A stretch of DNA of 64,000 bases from Streptomyces chryseus. GTDB taxonomy: Bacteria; Actinomycetota; Actinomycetes; Streptomycetales; Streptomycetaceae. Below the pieces are notes generated by a model. The model was not told where the DNA came from and did not search any database. It worked only from the letters and a program-made list of their open reading frames with translations. The position numbers and the translations under genes are program-made. Shown piece after piece: positions 39,466 to 48,171 of the stretch (position 1 is its first letter; each line of letters begins with the position of its first letter). The stretch lies in contig NZ_BMVO01000014.1 of assembly GCF_014650755.1 (NCBI RefSeq), forward strand, positions 1 through 64,000, read 5' to 3'.

Positions 39466-41700
39466 ATGCTTGGATCTACCCACGGCACCCTGACCACCGA
39501 TCTCCGCGCCCGCGTCGTGGCCTGCGGCGAGGTTCCGCACGCCGCCGTCCACGACACGGCGACTGCCACCGCCACCTCGGCCGGCGACCTCGACGTCAGC
39601 GGCCGGCCCCTGTACGCGGACGTCCCCGACCTCGACCGGTTCTTCCGGCCCGAGTCGGTGGCCGTCGTCGGCGCGTCCGACGCGGAGGGCAGGCCCAACA
39701 CCGGGATCACCCGGCAGCTGATCGCCTGGGCCGAGCGGGTCGGCGCCCGGCTGCACCCCGTCCATCCCACCCGCGCGTCCGTCTTCGGGCTGCCCTGCGT
39801 GCCCTCCGTCCGCGACCTGGCCGAACAGGTCGACCTGGCCGTGCTGCTGGTCGCCGATCCCGTCCCGGTGATCGCGGAGCTGGGTGAGGCCAAGGTCAGG
39901 TTCGCCGTCGCCTTCGCCTCCGGCTTCGCCGAGACGGGCGAGGCGGGCGCCGTCGCCCAGACGCGGCTGGCCGCCGCGGTCGAGCGGTCCGGCGTACGGC
40001 TGCTCGGGCCGAACACCAACCTCAACGCCTTCGAGCGGTTCCGCGACGACCTCGACGGGCCCGCCATCGCCCTGATCACCCAGTCCGGCCACCAGGGCCG
40101 CCCCGTCCACGCCCTCCAGGACCTCGGCATCCGCCTCTCCCACTGGGCGCCCACCGGCAACGAGGCCGACCTGGAGACCGCCGACTTCATCTCGTACTTC
40201 GCCCAGCGGCCCGAGGTCGGCGCGATCGCCTGTTACGTCGAGGGACTCAAGGACGGCCGCTCCTTCCTGCTCGCCGCCGACCGGGCCGCACGGGCGGGCG
40301 TGCCGGTCGTCGCGGTCAAGGTGGGCCGCACCGAACGGGGCGCCCGTACCGCCGCCTCGCACACCGGCAAGCTGACCGGCGCGGACGAGGTGGTGGACGC
40401 GGCGATGCGGCAGTTCGGCGTGATCCGGGTGGACGGCCTCGACGAACTCCAGGACACGGCGGCCCTGCTGGCGAGGGCGCGCAAGCCGGTGTCCGACGGC
40501 GTCGTCGTCTATTCGATCTCGGGCGGTACGGGCGCCCACTTCGCGGACCTGGCGACGGCGGCGGGGCTCCGGCTGCCGGAGCTCTCGGCGGCCCGGCAGG
40601 CCGAGCTGCACACCTGGATACCGGAGTACCTGAGCGTCGCCAACCCCGTCGACAACGGCGGCCATCCGGTCGGCGACTGGCGCGGCCGCAAGATCATCGA
40701 CGCGATCCTGGCCGACCCGGCGGTGGGCGTCCTCGTCTGCCCGATCACCGGCCCCTTCCCCCCGATGAGCGACAGGCTCGCGCAGGACCTGGCCGACGCG
40801 GCCGAGGCGACGGACAAGCTGGTGTGCGTGGTGTGGGGCTCACCGGTGGGCACGGAGGCGGCGTACCGCGAGACCCTGCTCGGCTCGTCGCACGTCGCCA
40901 CCTTCCGCACGTTCGGCAACTGCATCTCCGCCGTACGCGCCTACCTGGCCCACCACCGCTTCACCTCCTCCTACCGCTCCCCCTTCGACGAGGCGCCCCG
41001 CACCCCGTCCCCCTCCTTCCGCAAGGCACAGGCGCTGATGCGTCCCGGCGAGCAGCTGAGCGAGCACGCGGCGAAGCAACTGCTGCGGGCGTACGGCATC
41101 CGCGTACCGCGCGAACAACTGGTGACCAGCGCGGCGGCGGCCGTCCGGGCGGCGGGCCTCGTCGGCTACCCGGTGGTGATGAAGGCGTCCGGGCCCCGCC
41201 TCGCGCACAAGAGCGAGCTGGGCCTGGTCAAGGTCGGCCTGACCTCCGCCAGTCAGATCCGCGACGCGTACCGCGAACTGACGGACATCGCGCGGTACGA
41301 GGGGATCGAGCTGGACGGCGTCCTGGTGTGCCAGATGGTGGAGCGGGGTGTCGAGATGATGGTCGGCGTCACGCAGGACGCGCTGTTCGGTCCGACGGTG
41401 ACGGTCGGGCTCGGCGGCGTCCTGGTGGAGGTGCTCCGCGACGCGACGGTACGGGTGCCCCCGTTCGGCGAGGACCAGGCCCGGACCATGCTCACCGAAC
41501 TGCGCGGCCACGCCCTGCTGGAGGGCGTACGGGGGGCGCCACCGGCCGACGTGGACGCACTGGTGGAAGTGGTCCTGCGGGTCCAGCGCATGGCCCTGGA
41601 ACTGGGCGACACCCTCTCGGAGCTGGACATCAACCCCCTGATGATCCTCCCGCGCGGCCAGGGGGCGGTGGCACTGGACGCGCTGGCGGTGTGCCGGTGA
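39466..41700 (+). CDS. NDP-forming acyl-CoA ligase (alpha-beta fusion)
   Basis: A 744-residue protein that joins the CoA-binding/ligase part and the ATP-grasp part of the acetate-CoA ligase (ADP-forming) superfamily. Seen: RFFRPESVAVVGASD (CoA-binding Rossmann start, about residue 58), LLGPNTNLNAF, ITQSGHQG, the phospho-His motif ASHTGKLTGADEV near 303, and a C-terminal ATP-grasp segment from KQLLRAYGIRVPREQ through VVMKASGPRLAHKSELGLVKVGL to LDINPLMI. It would form an acyl-CoA with ATP (or GTP) giving NDP. The first 40 residues are variable and may be over-long. First gene of an operon with a crotonase under two exact operators. Confidence 0.9.
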   Translation: MLGSTHGTLTTDLRARVVACGEVPHAAVHDTATATATSAGDLDVSGRPLYADVPDLDRFFRPESVAVVGASDAEGRPNTGITRQLIAWAERVGARLHPVHPTRASVFGLPCVPSVRDLAEQVDLAVLLVADPVPVIAELGEAKVRFAVAFASGFAETGEAGAVAQTRLAAAVERSGVRLLGPNTNLNAFERFRDDLDGPAIALITQSGHQGRPVHALQDLGIRLSHWAPTGNEADLETADFISYFAQRPEVGAIACYVEGLKDGRSFLLAADRAARAGVPVVAVKVGRTERGARTAASHTGKLTGADEVVDAAMRQFGVIRVDGLDELQDTAALLARARKPVSDGVVVYSISGGTGAHFADLATAAGLRLPELSAARQAELHTWIPEYLSVANPVDNGGHPVGDWRGRKIIDAILADPAVGVLVCPITGPFPPMSDRLAQDLADAAEATDKLVCVVWGSPVGTEAAYRETLLGSSHVATFRTFGNCISAVRAYLAHHRFTSSYRSPFDEAPRTPSPSFRKAQALMRPGEQLSEHAAKQLLRAYGIRVPREQLVTSAAAAVRAAGLVGYPVVMKASGPRLAHKSELGLVKVGLTSASQIRDAYRELTDIARYEGIELDGVLVCQMVERGVEMMVGVTQDALFGPTVTVGLGGVLVEVLRDATVRVPPFGEDQARTMLTELRGHALLEGVRGAPPADVDALVEVVLRVQRMALELGDTLSELDINPLMILPRGQGAVALDALAVCR

Positions 41701-41851
41701 ACCGCTCCCCGTAGCGGAGCCGCACCGACCGGGCCTCCGCGCCCGGCCGCCCCACCGGACTCCCGACCGGCCTCCGCACCCCGCCACCCCACCGTCCCCC
41801 ATGCCCCGCCACCCCACCGGACTTCCCCGACCATCCCCAGGAGCGAGCCAC

Positions 41852-42682
41852 GTGACGACCGACTCCCCCCTCGACGCGGCCGACGAGCCCGTCGAGTCCT
41901 CAGTGCTGCACGCCTACGACAACGGCGTCGCCTACCTCACCCTCAACCGCCCCGCCGCCCTGAACGCCCTCACCTGGCCCCAGCGGGAGCGCGTCGTCGC
42001 GCTGCTCAACGCCGCCTCCGCCGACCCCGCCACCCGCGCCGTGGTCGTCACCGCCACCGGCAAGGGCTTCTGCGCGGGCGCGGACCTGCGCGGGGCGCCG
42101 GCGAGCGCCGGCGACCGGGTCGCGGGGGACGTCGCCCGTACGATCCGGCTCGGCGCGCAGCGGCTCATCAGCGCCGTACTGGACTGCGAGAAGCCGGTGA
42201 TCGCCGCCGTCAACGGCACCGCCGCCGGCATCGGCGCCCACCTCGCGTTCGCCTGCGACCTGGTGCTGGCCGCCGAATCCGCGCAGTTCATCGAGGTCTT
42301 CGTACGGCGCGGCCTGGTCCCGGACGGCGGCGGCGCGTACCTGCTGCCCCGCCTGGTCGGCCCGCAGCGCGCGAAGGAGCTGATGTTCTTCGGCGACACC
42401 GTACCGGCCGCCGAGGCGGAGCGACTGGGCCTGGTCAACCGTGTCGTGCCGGACGCGGAACTGGCCGGGACCGCGCGGGCCTGGGCCGAGCGCCTGGCGG
42501 CCGGTCCGACCCGCTCGATCGTCCTCGCCAAGCAGCTGGTCAACGCCTCCCTCGACGTCGACCGGGCGACCGCGTTCGCCGCCGAGGCGACCGCACAGGA
42601 GATCAACATGACGACGGCGGACGCGAACGAGGGCGTGGCGAGCTTCGTGGAGCGGCGCACGCCCAAGTACCGGGGCCTGTAG
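41852..42682 (+). CDS. Enoyl-CoA hydratase/isomerase (PaaG-like)
   Basis: A 276-residue crotonase. Seen: VAYLTLNRPAALNAL, GKGFCAGADLRG (oxyanion hole), VNGTAAGIGAHLAFACDLVLA, and FVRRGLVPDGGGAYLLPRLVG. The Asp in GLVPDGGG, with no Glu at the first catalytic position, is the pattern of PaaG-type isomerases acting on ring or beta,gamma-unsaturated CoA esters. GTG 41852 follows AGGAG. It lies 151 bp after the ligase and on the same strand, so probably in the same operon. Confidence 0.92.
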   Translation: MTTDSPLDAADEPVESSVLHAYDNGVAYLTLNRPAALNALTWPQRERVVALLNAASADPATRAVVVTATGKGFCAGADLRGAPASAGDRVAGDVARTIRLGAQRLISAVLDCEKPVIAAVNGTAAGIGAHLAFACDLVLAAESAQFIEVFVRRGLVPDGGGAYLLPRLVGPQRAKELMFFGDTVPAAEAERLGLVNRVVPDAELAGTARAWAERLAAGPTRSIVLAKQLVNASLDVDRATAFAAEATAQEINMTTADANEGVASFVERRTPKYRGL

Positions 42683-42735
42683 GACCGGCGGCAGACGTCG
42701 TCCGGGCCCGGCGGGGCCGGTCGGAGGCTTCCCAT

Positions 42736-42750
42736 CTGACGGCCCGTCAG
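42736..42750. promoter_or_regulatory. Operator 13, CTGAC-GGCCC-GTCAG
   Basis: Exact match, 16 bp upstream of the flavin reductase start. Confidence 0.85.
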
Positions 42751-42766
42751 TTTCAATGGGGGTGTG

Positions 42767-43384
42767 ATGGGACACGCAGGGATGGCGGCCACCGTCGTCC
42801 GATACCTCAGGTCGGTCGGCGCCCCCACGGCCGCCGAACCCTACGACCCGCTCCCGCGCCCCGACCTGCGGGCCGTCGGCGCGGACGAGCGGCTGCCGGT
42901 CGACCCGGCCGAGTTCCGCGCCGTACTCGGCCACTTCGCGACGGGCGTCACGGTCGTCACGGCGCCACCGAGTTCCGATACCCCCGCCGGCCCCGCCGGC
43001 TTCGCCTGCCAGTCCTTCGCCTCGCTCTCCCTCGACCCGCCCCTGGTCACCTTCATGGTCGCCCGCACGTCCACGACCTGGCCCCGCATCGCCCGCGCCG
43101 GCGTCTTCTGCGTCAACGTCCTCGGCGCGGACCAGGGCGACCTGTGCCGCGGCTTCGCGCTGAGCGGGGCGGACAAGTTCGCGGGCGTCGGGTACGCGCC
43201 GGCGCCCGTCACCGGGTCGCCGCTGCTCGACTCCGTACCGGCCTGGATCGACTGCCGCGTCCAGGCCGTCCACACCGGCGGCGACCACCTGATCGTGGTC
43301 GGCCGGGTCGAGGCGCTGGGCGGGTCCGACGACGGGGAGCCGCTGCTGTTCCACCGGGGCAGGTTCGGCCGCTTCAGCGCGTGA
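42767..43384 (+). CDS. Flavin reductase family protein
   Basis: A 205-residue FMN-binding split-barrel reductase. Seen: EFRAVLGHFATGVTVVTAPP (residues about 50-70), FACQSFASLSLDPPLVTFMV, FCVNVLGADQGDLCRGFA and HTGGDHLIVVGRVEAL. It is of the HsaB/HpaC type that supplies reduced flavin to a monooxygenase. The likely customers are the LLM monooxygenases of the same regulon, above all that at 9836-10963. Start ATG 42767 follows GGGGG; GTG 42764 is an alternative. Its stop overlaps the convergent MFS gene by 11 bp. Confidence 0.92.
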   Translation: MGHAGMAATVVRYLRSVGAPTAAEPYDPLPRPDLRAVGADERLPVDPAEFRAVLGHFATGVTVVTAPPSSDTPAGPAGFACQSFASLSLDPPLVTFMVARTSTTWPRIARAGVFCVNVLGADQGDLCRGFALSGADKFAGVGYAPAPVTGSPLLDSVPAWIDCRVQAVHTGGDHLIVVGRVEALGGSDDGEPLLFHRGRFGRFSA

Positions 43385-44687
43385 GACCCGCGAGGGGCAC
43401 CGGCTTCCTGCGGATGACCAGGGACATCAGCGCGGCGGCCGCGCACAGCGCCCCCGCCGCGTACCAGACGACGTCGTACGAGCCGAACACGTCACGCGCC
43501 ACACCGCCCGCGAAGGCGACCACCGCCGCGCCCACCTGGTGCGAGGCGAGCACCCACCCGAAGACGATCGCGGAGTCCTCGCCGTACTGCTCACGGCACA
43601 GGGCGAGGGTCGGCGGTACGGTCGCCACCCAGTCGAGGCCGTAGAAGACGATGAAGAAGATCATCGGCGGGTGGACGTCCGGGGCCATCAGCATCGGCAG
43701 GAAGAGCAGCGAGACACCGCGCAGGGCGTAGTACACGGCGAGCAGGCGGCGGGCCTCGAAGCGGTCGGTGAGCCAGCCGGAGGCGATCGTGCCGATGACG
43801 TCGAAGACCCCGATGACGGCGAGCAGCGAGGCGGCGGCGGTGATCGGCATGCCGTGGTCGTGGGCGGAGGGGACGAAGTACGTCCGCATGAGTCCGTTCG
43901 TCGACGCGCCGCAGATCGCGAAGGTGCCCGCGAGCAGCCAGAAGGGCCCCGTCTTCACCGCCGCGAGAAGCACGGTCACCGTCCGCTTCGCCGCGCCCCT
44001 CCGGGGCGCCGGCTTCGGCACGAACTCCCCTCCGTACGGGGCGAGTCCCACGTCGGCCGGATGGTCGCGCAGCAGCAGCCAGACGAACGGGACCACGACC
44101 AGCGCGGCCAGGGCGACCGTGACGGAGGCGGGCCGCCAGCCGTGGTTGTCCACGATCCAGGCGCACAGCGGCAGGAAGATCAGCTGGCCGGACGCCCCGG
44201 CGGCGGTCAGTACGCCGGTGACCAGGCCCCGGCGCTCGACGAACCAGCGGTTGGTGACCGTCGCGGCGAAGGCCATCGCCATCGATCCGGTTCCGAGGCC
44301 GACGAGCAGGCCCCAGTAGAGCATCAGCTGCCAGCTCGCGGTCATCCAGACGCTGAGCAGGGCGCCGGCGGCGACCATGCTCAGCGCCGCGACCACCACC
44401 TTGCGCATGCCGAAGCGGTCCATGAGCGCGGCGGCGAACGGCGCGGTCAGACCGTACAGCGCCATGTCGATGGAGACGGCGAAGCCGATCTCGCCACGCG
44501 ACCAGCCGAATCGGTCGTGCAGCGGGTCGATCAGCAGGCCGGGGAGGGAGTTGAAGGCGGCGCCGCCGGTGATCGTCACGAAGGCCACGGCGGCCACGAA
44601 CCACGCGCGGTGGGGCATCCGGCGGGTGCGGCGCGGGCCGGTGGCCCGGGGGTTCGTCTGCGGTGCGGCGTCGGTTGTCTGGGTCAC
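43374..44687 (-). CDS. MFS transporter (OFA/monocarboxylate type)
   Basis: A 437-residue major facilitator with 12 predicted spans. Seen: FNSLPGLLIDPLHDRFGWSRGEIGFAVSIDMALYGLTAPFAAALMDRFGMRK (helices 1-2 and the loop motif), VTNRWFVERRGLVTGVLTAAGASGQ and GTIASGWLTDRFEARR. The GWSRGEIG and RWFVERRGL motifs point to the oxalate/formate and monocarboxylate branch, so uptake of an organic acid is plausible. It is a possible importer for the pathway, but no operator precedes GTG 44687. Confidence 0.9.
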   Translation of the reverse strand: MTQTTDAAPQTNPRATGPRRTRRMPHRAWFVAAVAFVTITGGAAFNSLPGLLIDPLHDRFGWSRGEIGFAVSIDMALYGLTAPFAAALMDRFGMRKVVVAALSMVAAGALLSVWMTASWQLMLYWGLLVGLGTGSMAMAFAATVTNRWFVERRGLVTGVLTAAGASGQLIFLPLCAWIVDNHGWRPASVTVALAALVVVPFVWLLLRDHPADVGLAPYGGEFVPKPAPRRGAAKRTVTVLLAAVKTGPFWLLAGTFAICGASTNGLMRTYFVPSAHDHGMPITAAASLLAVIGVFDVIGTIASGWLTDRFEARRLLAVYYALRGVSLLFLPMLMAPDVHPPMIFFIVFYGLDWVATVPPTLALCREQYGEDSAIVFGWVLASHQVGAAVVAFAGGVARDVFGSYDVVWYAAGALCAAAALMSLVIRRKPVPLAGLTR

Positions 44688-44783
44688 GTCACTCAGCTTC
44701 GGGCCCGTCGAGGCGTCGGACGAGTGGCCGGACAGCCACGGTTCGCAAGGATCGGGACACGTGCTTCGAGCGCCCCGATGCCC

Positions 44784-46040
44784 TCACCCCACCCGCCGCA
44801 GCTCGCGAATCGGCCGCACCCCCAGCATCACTCCGACCACCCCCAGCATCACGACCACCCCCGCCAGCAGGACCCGTCCCGCGCCCACCGCCTCCGCCAC
44901 CGGGCCCGCCAGCGCGCGGCCCGCCGCCATCATCAGCAGCGACCCGGACACGTCGTACGCGTGCAGCCGGTTCAGCGCGTCGGGCGGCACGTGCGTCTGG
45001 ACCGTCGTCGACCACATCACCAGCCAGAACGCGAAGGCCGCGCCGCCGGCGAACTGGCCCGCCCCCAGGGCCGGTACGGACAGGTCCAGACCCAGCACCA
45101 GCAGGTTGACCACGACCCCGAGCAGCGCCACGGCGCCCGCCGCCAGCGGACGCGTCGGCCGCAGCCGCATCGCCAGCAGCCCGCCCGCCGCGCTGCCCGC
45201 GCCGTTGACCGCCATGAGCACGCCGTACGTGCCCGAGCCGTGCGTCTCGGTCACCAGGACGGCGGTGAGCGGCAGCATCGGGCCGGCCACGGTCAGCCCG
45301 TACACCGTCCAGATCGCGATGACGCCCCACAGCCAGCTGCGCGAGGTGAACTCGCGCCAGCCGTCGACCAGTTCCGCCAGCAGCGAGCCGCGCTCCACCG
45401 GCTCCCCGGCCGGCGGCAGCCGCAGCAGGAACAGGCAGATCCCGCTGACCGCGAACGTCGCGGCGTTGGCGGCGAAGACCGCGCCGGCGCCGCCCGAGAG
45501 CCCCACCACGAGCCCCGCGAACGCCGGGCCCGCCATGGTCATGAGCGCCTCGCAGACGCGCAGGACCGCGTTCGCCCGCTGTACGTCGTGCGCGATGCGC
45601 GGGACGGTCGAAGCGACCCCGGGCTGGAACAACGCCGCACCGACACCGCTGACCGCGCTCAGCCCGTACACCACCCACACCGACGGATCGCCGGCCGCGA
45701 AGGACACGGCGAGCACCGAGGCGCCGACCAGGCGCAGACCGTCCGCGAGGATCATCATCCGGCGGGGCGTGAAGCGGTCCGCGAGTACGCCGCCGAAGAG
45801 GACCAGCACCGCGAAGGGGCCGATCCACGCGGCCAGGGCGTAACCGACCGAGGAGCCGGGGCGGCCCGCGCCGAGCAGACCGGCCGCCAGGGCCACGGGG
45901 ACCATGCCGTCGCCGAAGACGGCGACCGTACGGGCCACGAAGAAGAGCCGGAAGTTACGGTTCCATCGGCCCGCGGAGGGTTCACGCGACGCTCCGGCCG
46001 TCTCGGGAATGTCCTGGGCTGCTGCGCGCTTCTCCGTCAC
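44784..46040 (-). CDS. MFS transporter (multidrug/MdtH type)
   Basis: A 418-residue major facilitator beginning RLFFVARTVAVFGDGMVPVALAAGLL, with the loop motif VLFGGVLADRFTPRRMM and about 12 spans. This is the pattern of actinobacterial drug-efflux proteins, not uptake carriers. GTG 46040. It diverges from the GlxA-type regulator, which probably controls it. Confidence 0.9.
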   Translation of the reverse strand: MTEKRAAAQDIPETAGASREPSAGRWNRNFRLFFVARTVAVFGDGMVPVALAAGLLGAGRPGSSVGYALAAWIGPFAVLVLFGGVLADRFTPRRMMILADGLRLVGASVLAVSFAAGDPSVWVVYGLSAVSGVGAALFQPGVASTVPRIAHDVQRANAVLRVCEALMTMAGPAFAGLVVGLSGGAGAVFAANAATFAVSGICLFLLRLPPAGEPVERGSLLAELVDGWREFTSRSWLWGVIAIWTVYGLTVAGPMLPLTAVLVTETHGSGTYGVLMAVNGAGSAAGGLLAMRLRPTRPLAAGAVALLGVVVNLLVLGLDLSVPALGAGQFAGGAAFAFWLVMWSTTVQTHVPPDALNRLHAYDVSGSLLMMAAGRALAGPVAEAVGAGRVLLAGVVVMLGVVGVMLGVRPIRELRRVG

Positions 46041-46063
46041 AGCGCAGACATGTACCAGCTTGA

Positions 46064-46073
46064 GGTCTATACC
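46064..46073. promoter_or_regulatory. Palindrome GGTCTATACC in a divergent promoter region
   Basis: The ten-base imperfect palindrome, in context TGAGGTCTATACCAGC, resembles GntR-family (DasR-like) sites of the form TGGTCTAGACCA with two changes. TACCAG also occurs at 46053. It lies 24 bp upstream of the MFS start and 53 bp upstream of the regulator. Confidence 0.35.
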
Positions 46074-46126
46074 AGCCAGTGAATAAGACGACGGGGAGCC
46101 GACCCGTGCCGAAGGAGTGTCCCGCC

Positions 46127-47107
46127 ATGCCCCACCGCGTCGCCGTCCTCGCGCTCGACGGACTGCTCCCCTTCGAACTGGGCATCCCGCACCGCATCTT
46201 CGGCCTCGCGAAGGACGCAGCCGGCCGCCCGCTCTACGAGACCGTGACGTGCTCCGTGCGCCCGCCGGGCCCGGTCCGTACGGACGCCGACTTCGCCATC
46301 GCCGTCGAGCACGGACCCGAGGCGCTGGCCACCGCCGACACGGTCGTGATCCCCGCGTCGTACGAGCTCGGCCCCGTCCACGAACAGGGCGTACTGACCG
46401 AGGAACTGCGGGCCGCCTTCGCCCTCGTCCGCCCCGGCACCCGCATGGTCTCCATCTGCACCGGCGGCTACGTCCTGGCCGCGGCGGGATACCTCGACGA
46501 CCGGCCCGCGACCACGCACTGGGCTTCCGCCGAGCACTTCCAGCGGCTGTTCCCGTCGGTCAGGGTCGACCCGGACGTGCTGTTCATCGACGACGGCGAC
46601 GTCCTGACCTCGGCCGGGGTCGCGGCCGGCCTCGACCTGTGCCTGCACATCGTGCGGCGCGACCACGGCAGCGGTGTGGCCAACGCGGTGGCCCGGGGCA
46701 CCGTCGTACCGCCGCACCGGGAGGGCGGCCAGTCCCAGTACGTCCACCGCCCCGTTCCGGAGCCCCAGCTGGCTACCACGACCGCGGCTCGCGCGTGGGC
46801 ACTGGGCCGCCTCCACGAGCCGATCCAGTTGCGGGACATGGCCGAGCAGGAGTCGATGTCGGTACGGACGTTCACGCGCCGGTTCCGCGAGGAGGCCGGG
46901 ATCAGCCCCGGCCAGTGGCTGACCCAGCAACGCGTCGAACGGGCCCGCCACCTGCTCGAATCGACCGATCTCTCCATCGACCAGGTGGCCCGCGACGCCG
47001 GCTTCGGCACCGCGACCTCCCTGCGCCAGCACCTCCAGGCGGCGCTCGGCGTGCCCCCGAGCGTCTACCGCCGCACGTTCCGCGCGACGACCGCCCCGAG
47101 CGGGTGA
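46127..47107 (+). CDS. GlxA-type AraC regulator (DJ-1/PfpI fused to HTH)
   Basis: A 326-residue regulator. Residues 3-165 form a DJ-1/PfpI glutamine-amidotransferase-like domain with the nucleophile-elbow segment RMVSICTGGYVLAAAG. Residues about 225-320 are an AraC-type double HTH: LRDMAEQESMSVRTFTRRFREEAGISPGQWL and LSIDQVARDAGFGTATSLRQHL. ATG 46127 follows AAGGAG; an upstream ATG at 46079 is less likely. It is divergent from an efflux-type MFS gene, the usual place for a local activator. Confidence 0.92.
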   Translation: MPHRVAVLALDGLLPFELGIPHRIFGLAKDAAGRPLYETVTCSVRPPGPVRTDADFAIAVEHGPEALATADTVVIPASYELGPVHEQGVLTEELRAAFALVRPGTRMVSICTGGYVLAAAGYLDDRPATTHWASAEHFQRLFPSVRVDPDVLFIDDGDVLTSAGVAAGLDLCLHIVRRDHGSGVANAVARGTVVPPHREGGQSQYVHRPVPEPQLATTTAARAWALGRLHEPIQLRDMAEQESMSVRTFTRRFREEAGISPGQWLTQQRVERARHLLESTDLSIDQVARDAGFGTATSLRQHLQAALGVPPSVYRRTFRATTAPSG

Positions 47108-47115
47108 CGGCCGGC

Positions 47116-48171
47116 TCAGAACGTCAGCACGCCCCTGGCCACCCGCCCGTGGTGCGCGTCGTCCACCGCCTTGGCGAAGTCCTCCACGGGGTACGTCTCG
47201 GTCACCAGCTCGTCCAGCAGCAGCCGGCCCTGCGCGTACAGCCGGGCGTACAGGGCGATGTCCTGCTGCGGGCGTGAGGAGCCGTACCGGCAGCCGAGGA
47301 TCGACTTGTCCAGGTACATCGAGGAGACGAGGAACGACGCCTCCGCCGTGGCGGCCGGCACACCGAGCAGCACCGCCTGCCCGTGCCGGTCGAGCAGGTC
47401 GATCGCCTGGCGGATCAGCGCCGTGCTGCCGACGCACTCGAACGCGTGGTCCGCGCCGGACGGCAGGATCTCCCGTACGGCGTCCCCCTCGGCCGAGCCG
47501 AGGAAGTGCGTCGCGCCGAACAGCCGCGCGGCCGCCTCCTTGGCCGGATTGGAATCGACGGCGACGACGACCGAGGCGCCGGCGATCCGGGCGCCCTGGA
47601 TGACGTTGAGCCCGATCCCGCCCGTCCCGATGACGACGACGGTGTCCCCGAGGGCCACCTTCGCCCGGTTGAGCACGGCTCCGACACCGGTGAGGACCCC
47701 GCAGCCGATGAGCGCGGCGGACGTCAGCGGGATGTCCCGGGGGATCTTCACCGCCTGGACGGCCTTGACCAGGGTCCGTTCCGCGAAGGCCGAGTTGGAG
47801 GCGAACTGGTGGAGCGGCCGCCCGCCGCGCGCGAAGGGCCGCCCCGGCATCCCGATCGCCTTGCGGCACATCGTCGGCCGCCCCCGGCCGCAGTCGGGGC
47901 ACGCCCCGCAACTGGCGAGGGTGGACAGCGAGACGTGGTCGCCGGGCGCGACGTGGCCGACGCCCGCGCCGACCGCCTCCACGACCCCGGCACCCTCGTG
48001 CCCGAGCACCACGGGCACGGGGAAGGGGATCGTCCCGTCGATCACCGACAGGTCGCTGTGGCAGAGCCCGGCCGCGGCGATCGCGACCAGCACCTCGCCG
48101 GGCCCCGGGTCACGTATCTCCAGGTCGTCGACGACCTGCGCCTGTGTGCCGTCGAACACCACACCTTTCAT
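47116..48171 (-). CDS. Zinc-dependent alcohol dehydrogenase
   Basis: A 351-residue medium-chain dehydrogenase. Catalytic zinc ligands C37-H38 (GLCHSD) and GHEGAGVV, the structural zinc set CGACPDCGRGRPTMC and the NAD motif VVIGTGGIGLNVIQGA are intact. It oxidises an alcohol with NAD. ATG 48171 overlaps the stop of the acyl-CoA dehydrogenase by 4 bp. Third gene of the SDR - acyl-CoA dehydrogenase - ADH unit under operator 14. Confidence 0.93.
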   Translation of the reverse strand: MKGVVFDGTQAQVVDDLEIRDPGPGEVLVAIAAAGLCHSDLSVIDGTIPFPVPVVLGHEGAGVVEAVGAGVGHVAPGDHVSLSTLASCGACPDCGRGRPTMCRKAIGMPGRPFARGGRPLHQFASNSAFAERTLVKAVQAVKIPRDIPLTSAALIGCGVLTGVGAVLNRAKVALGDTVVVIGTGGIGLNVIQGARIAGASVVVAVDSNPAKEAAARLFGATHFLGSAEGDAVREILPSGADHAFECVGSTALIRQAIDLLDRHGQAVLLGVPAATAEASFLVSSMYLDKSILGCRYGSSRPQQDIALYARLYAQGRLLLDELVTETYPVEDFAKAVDDAHHGRVARGVLTF

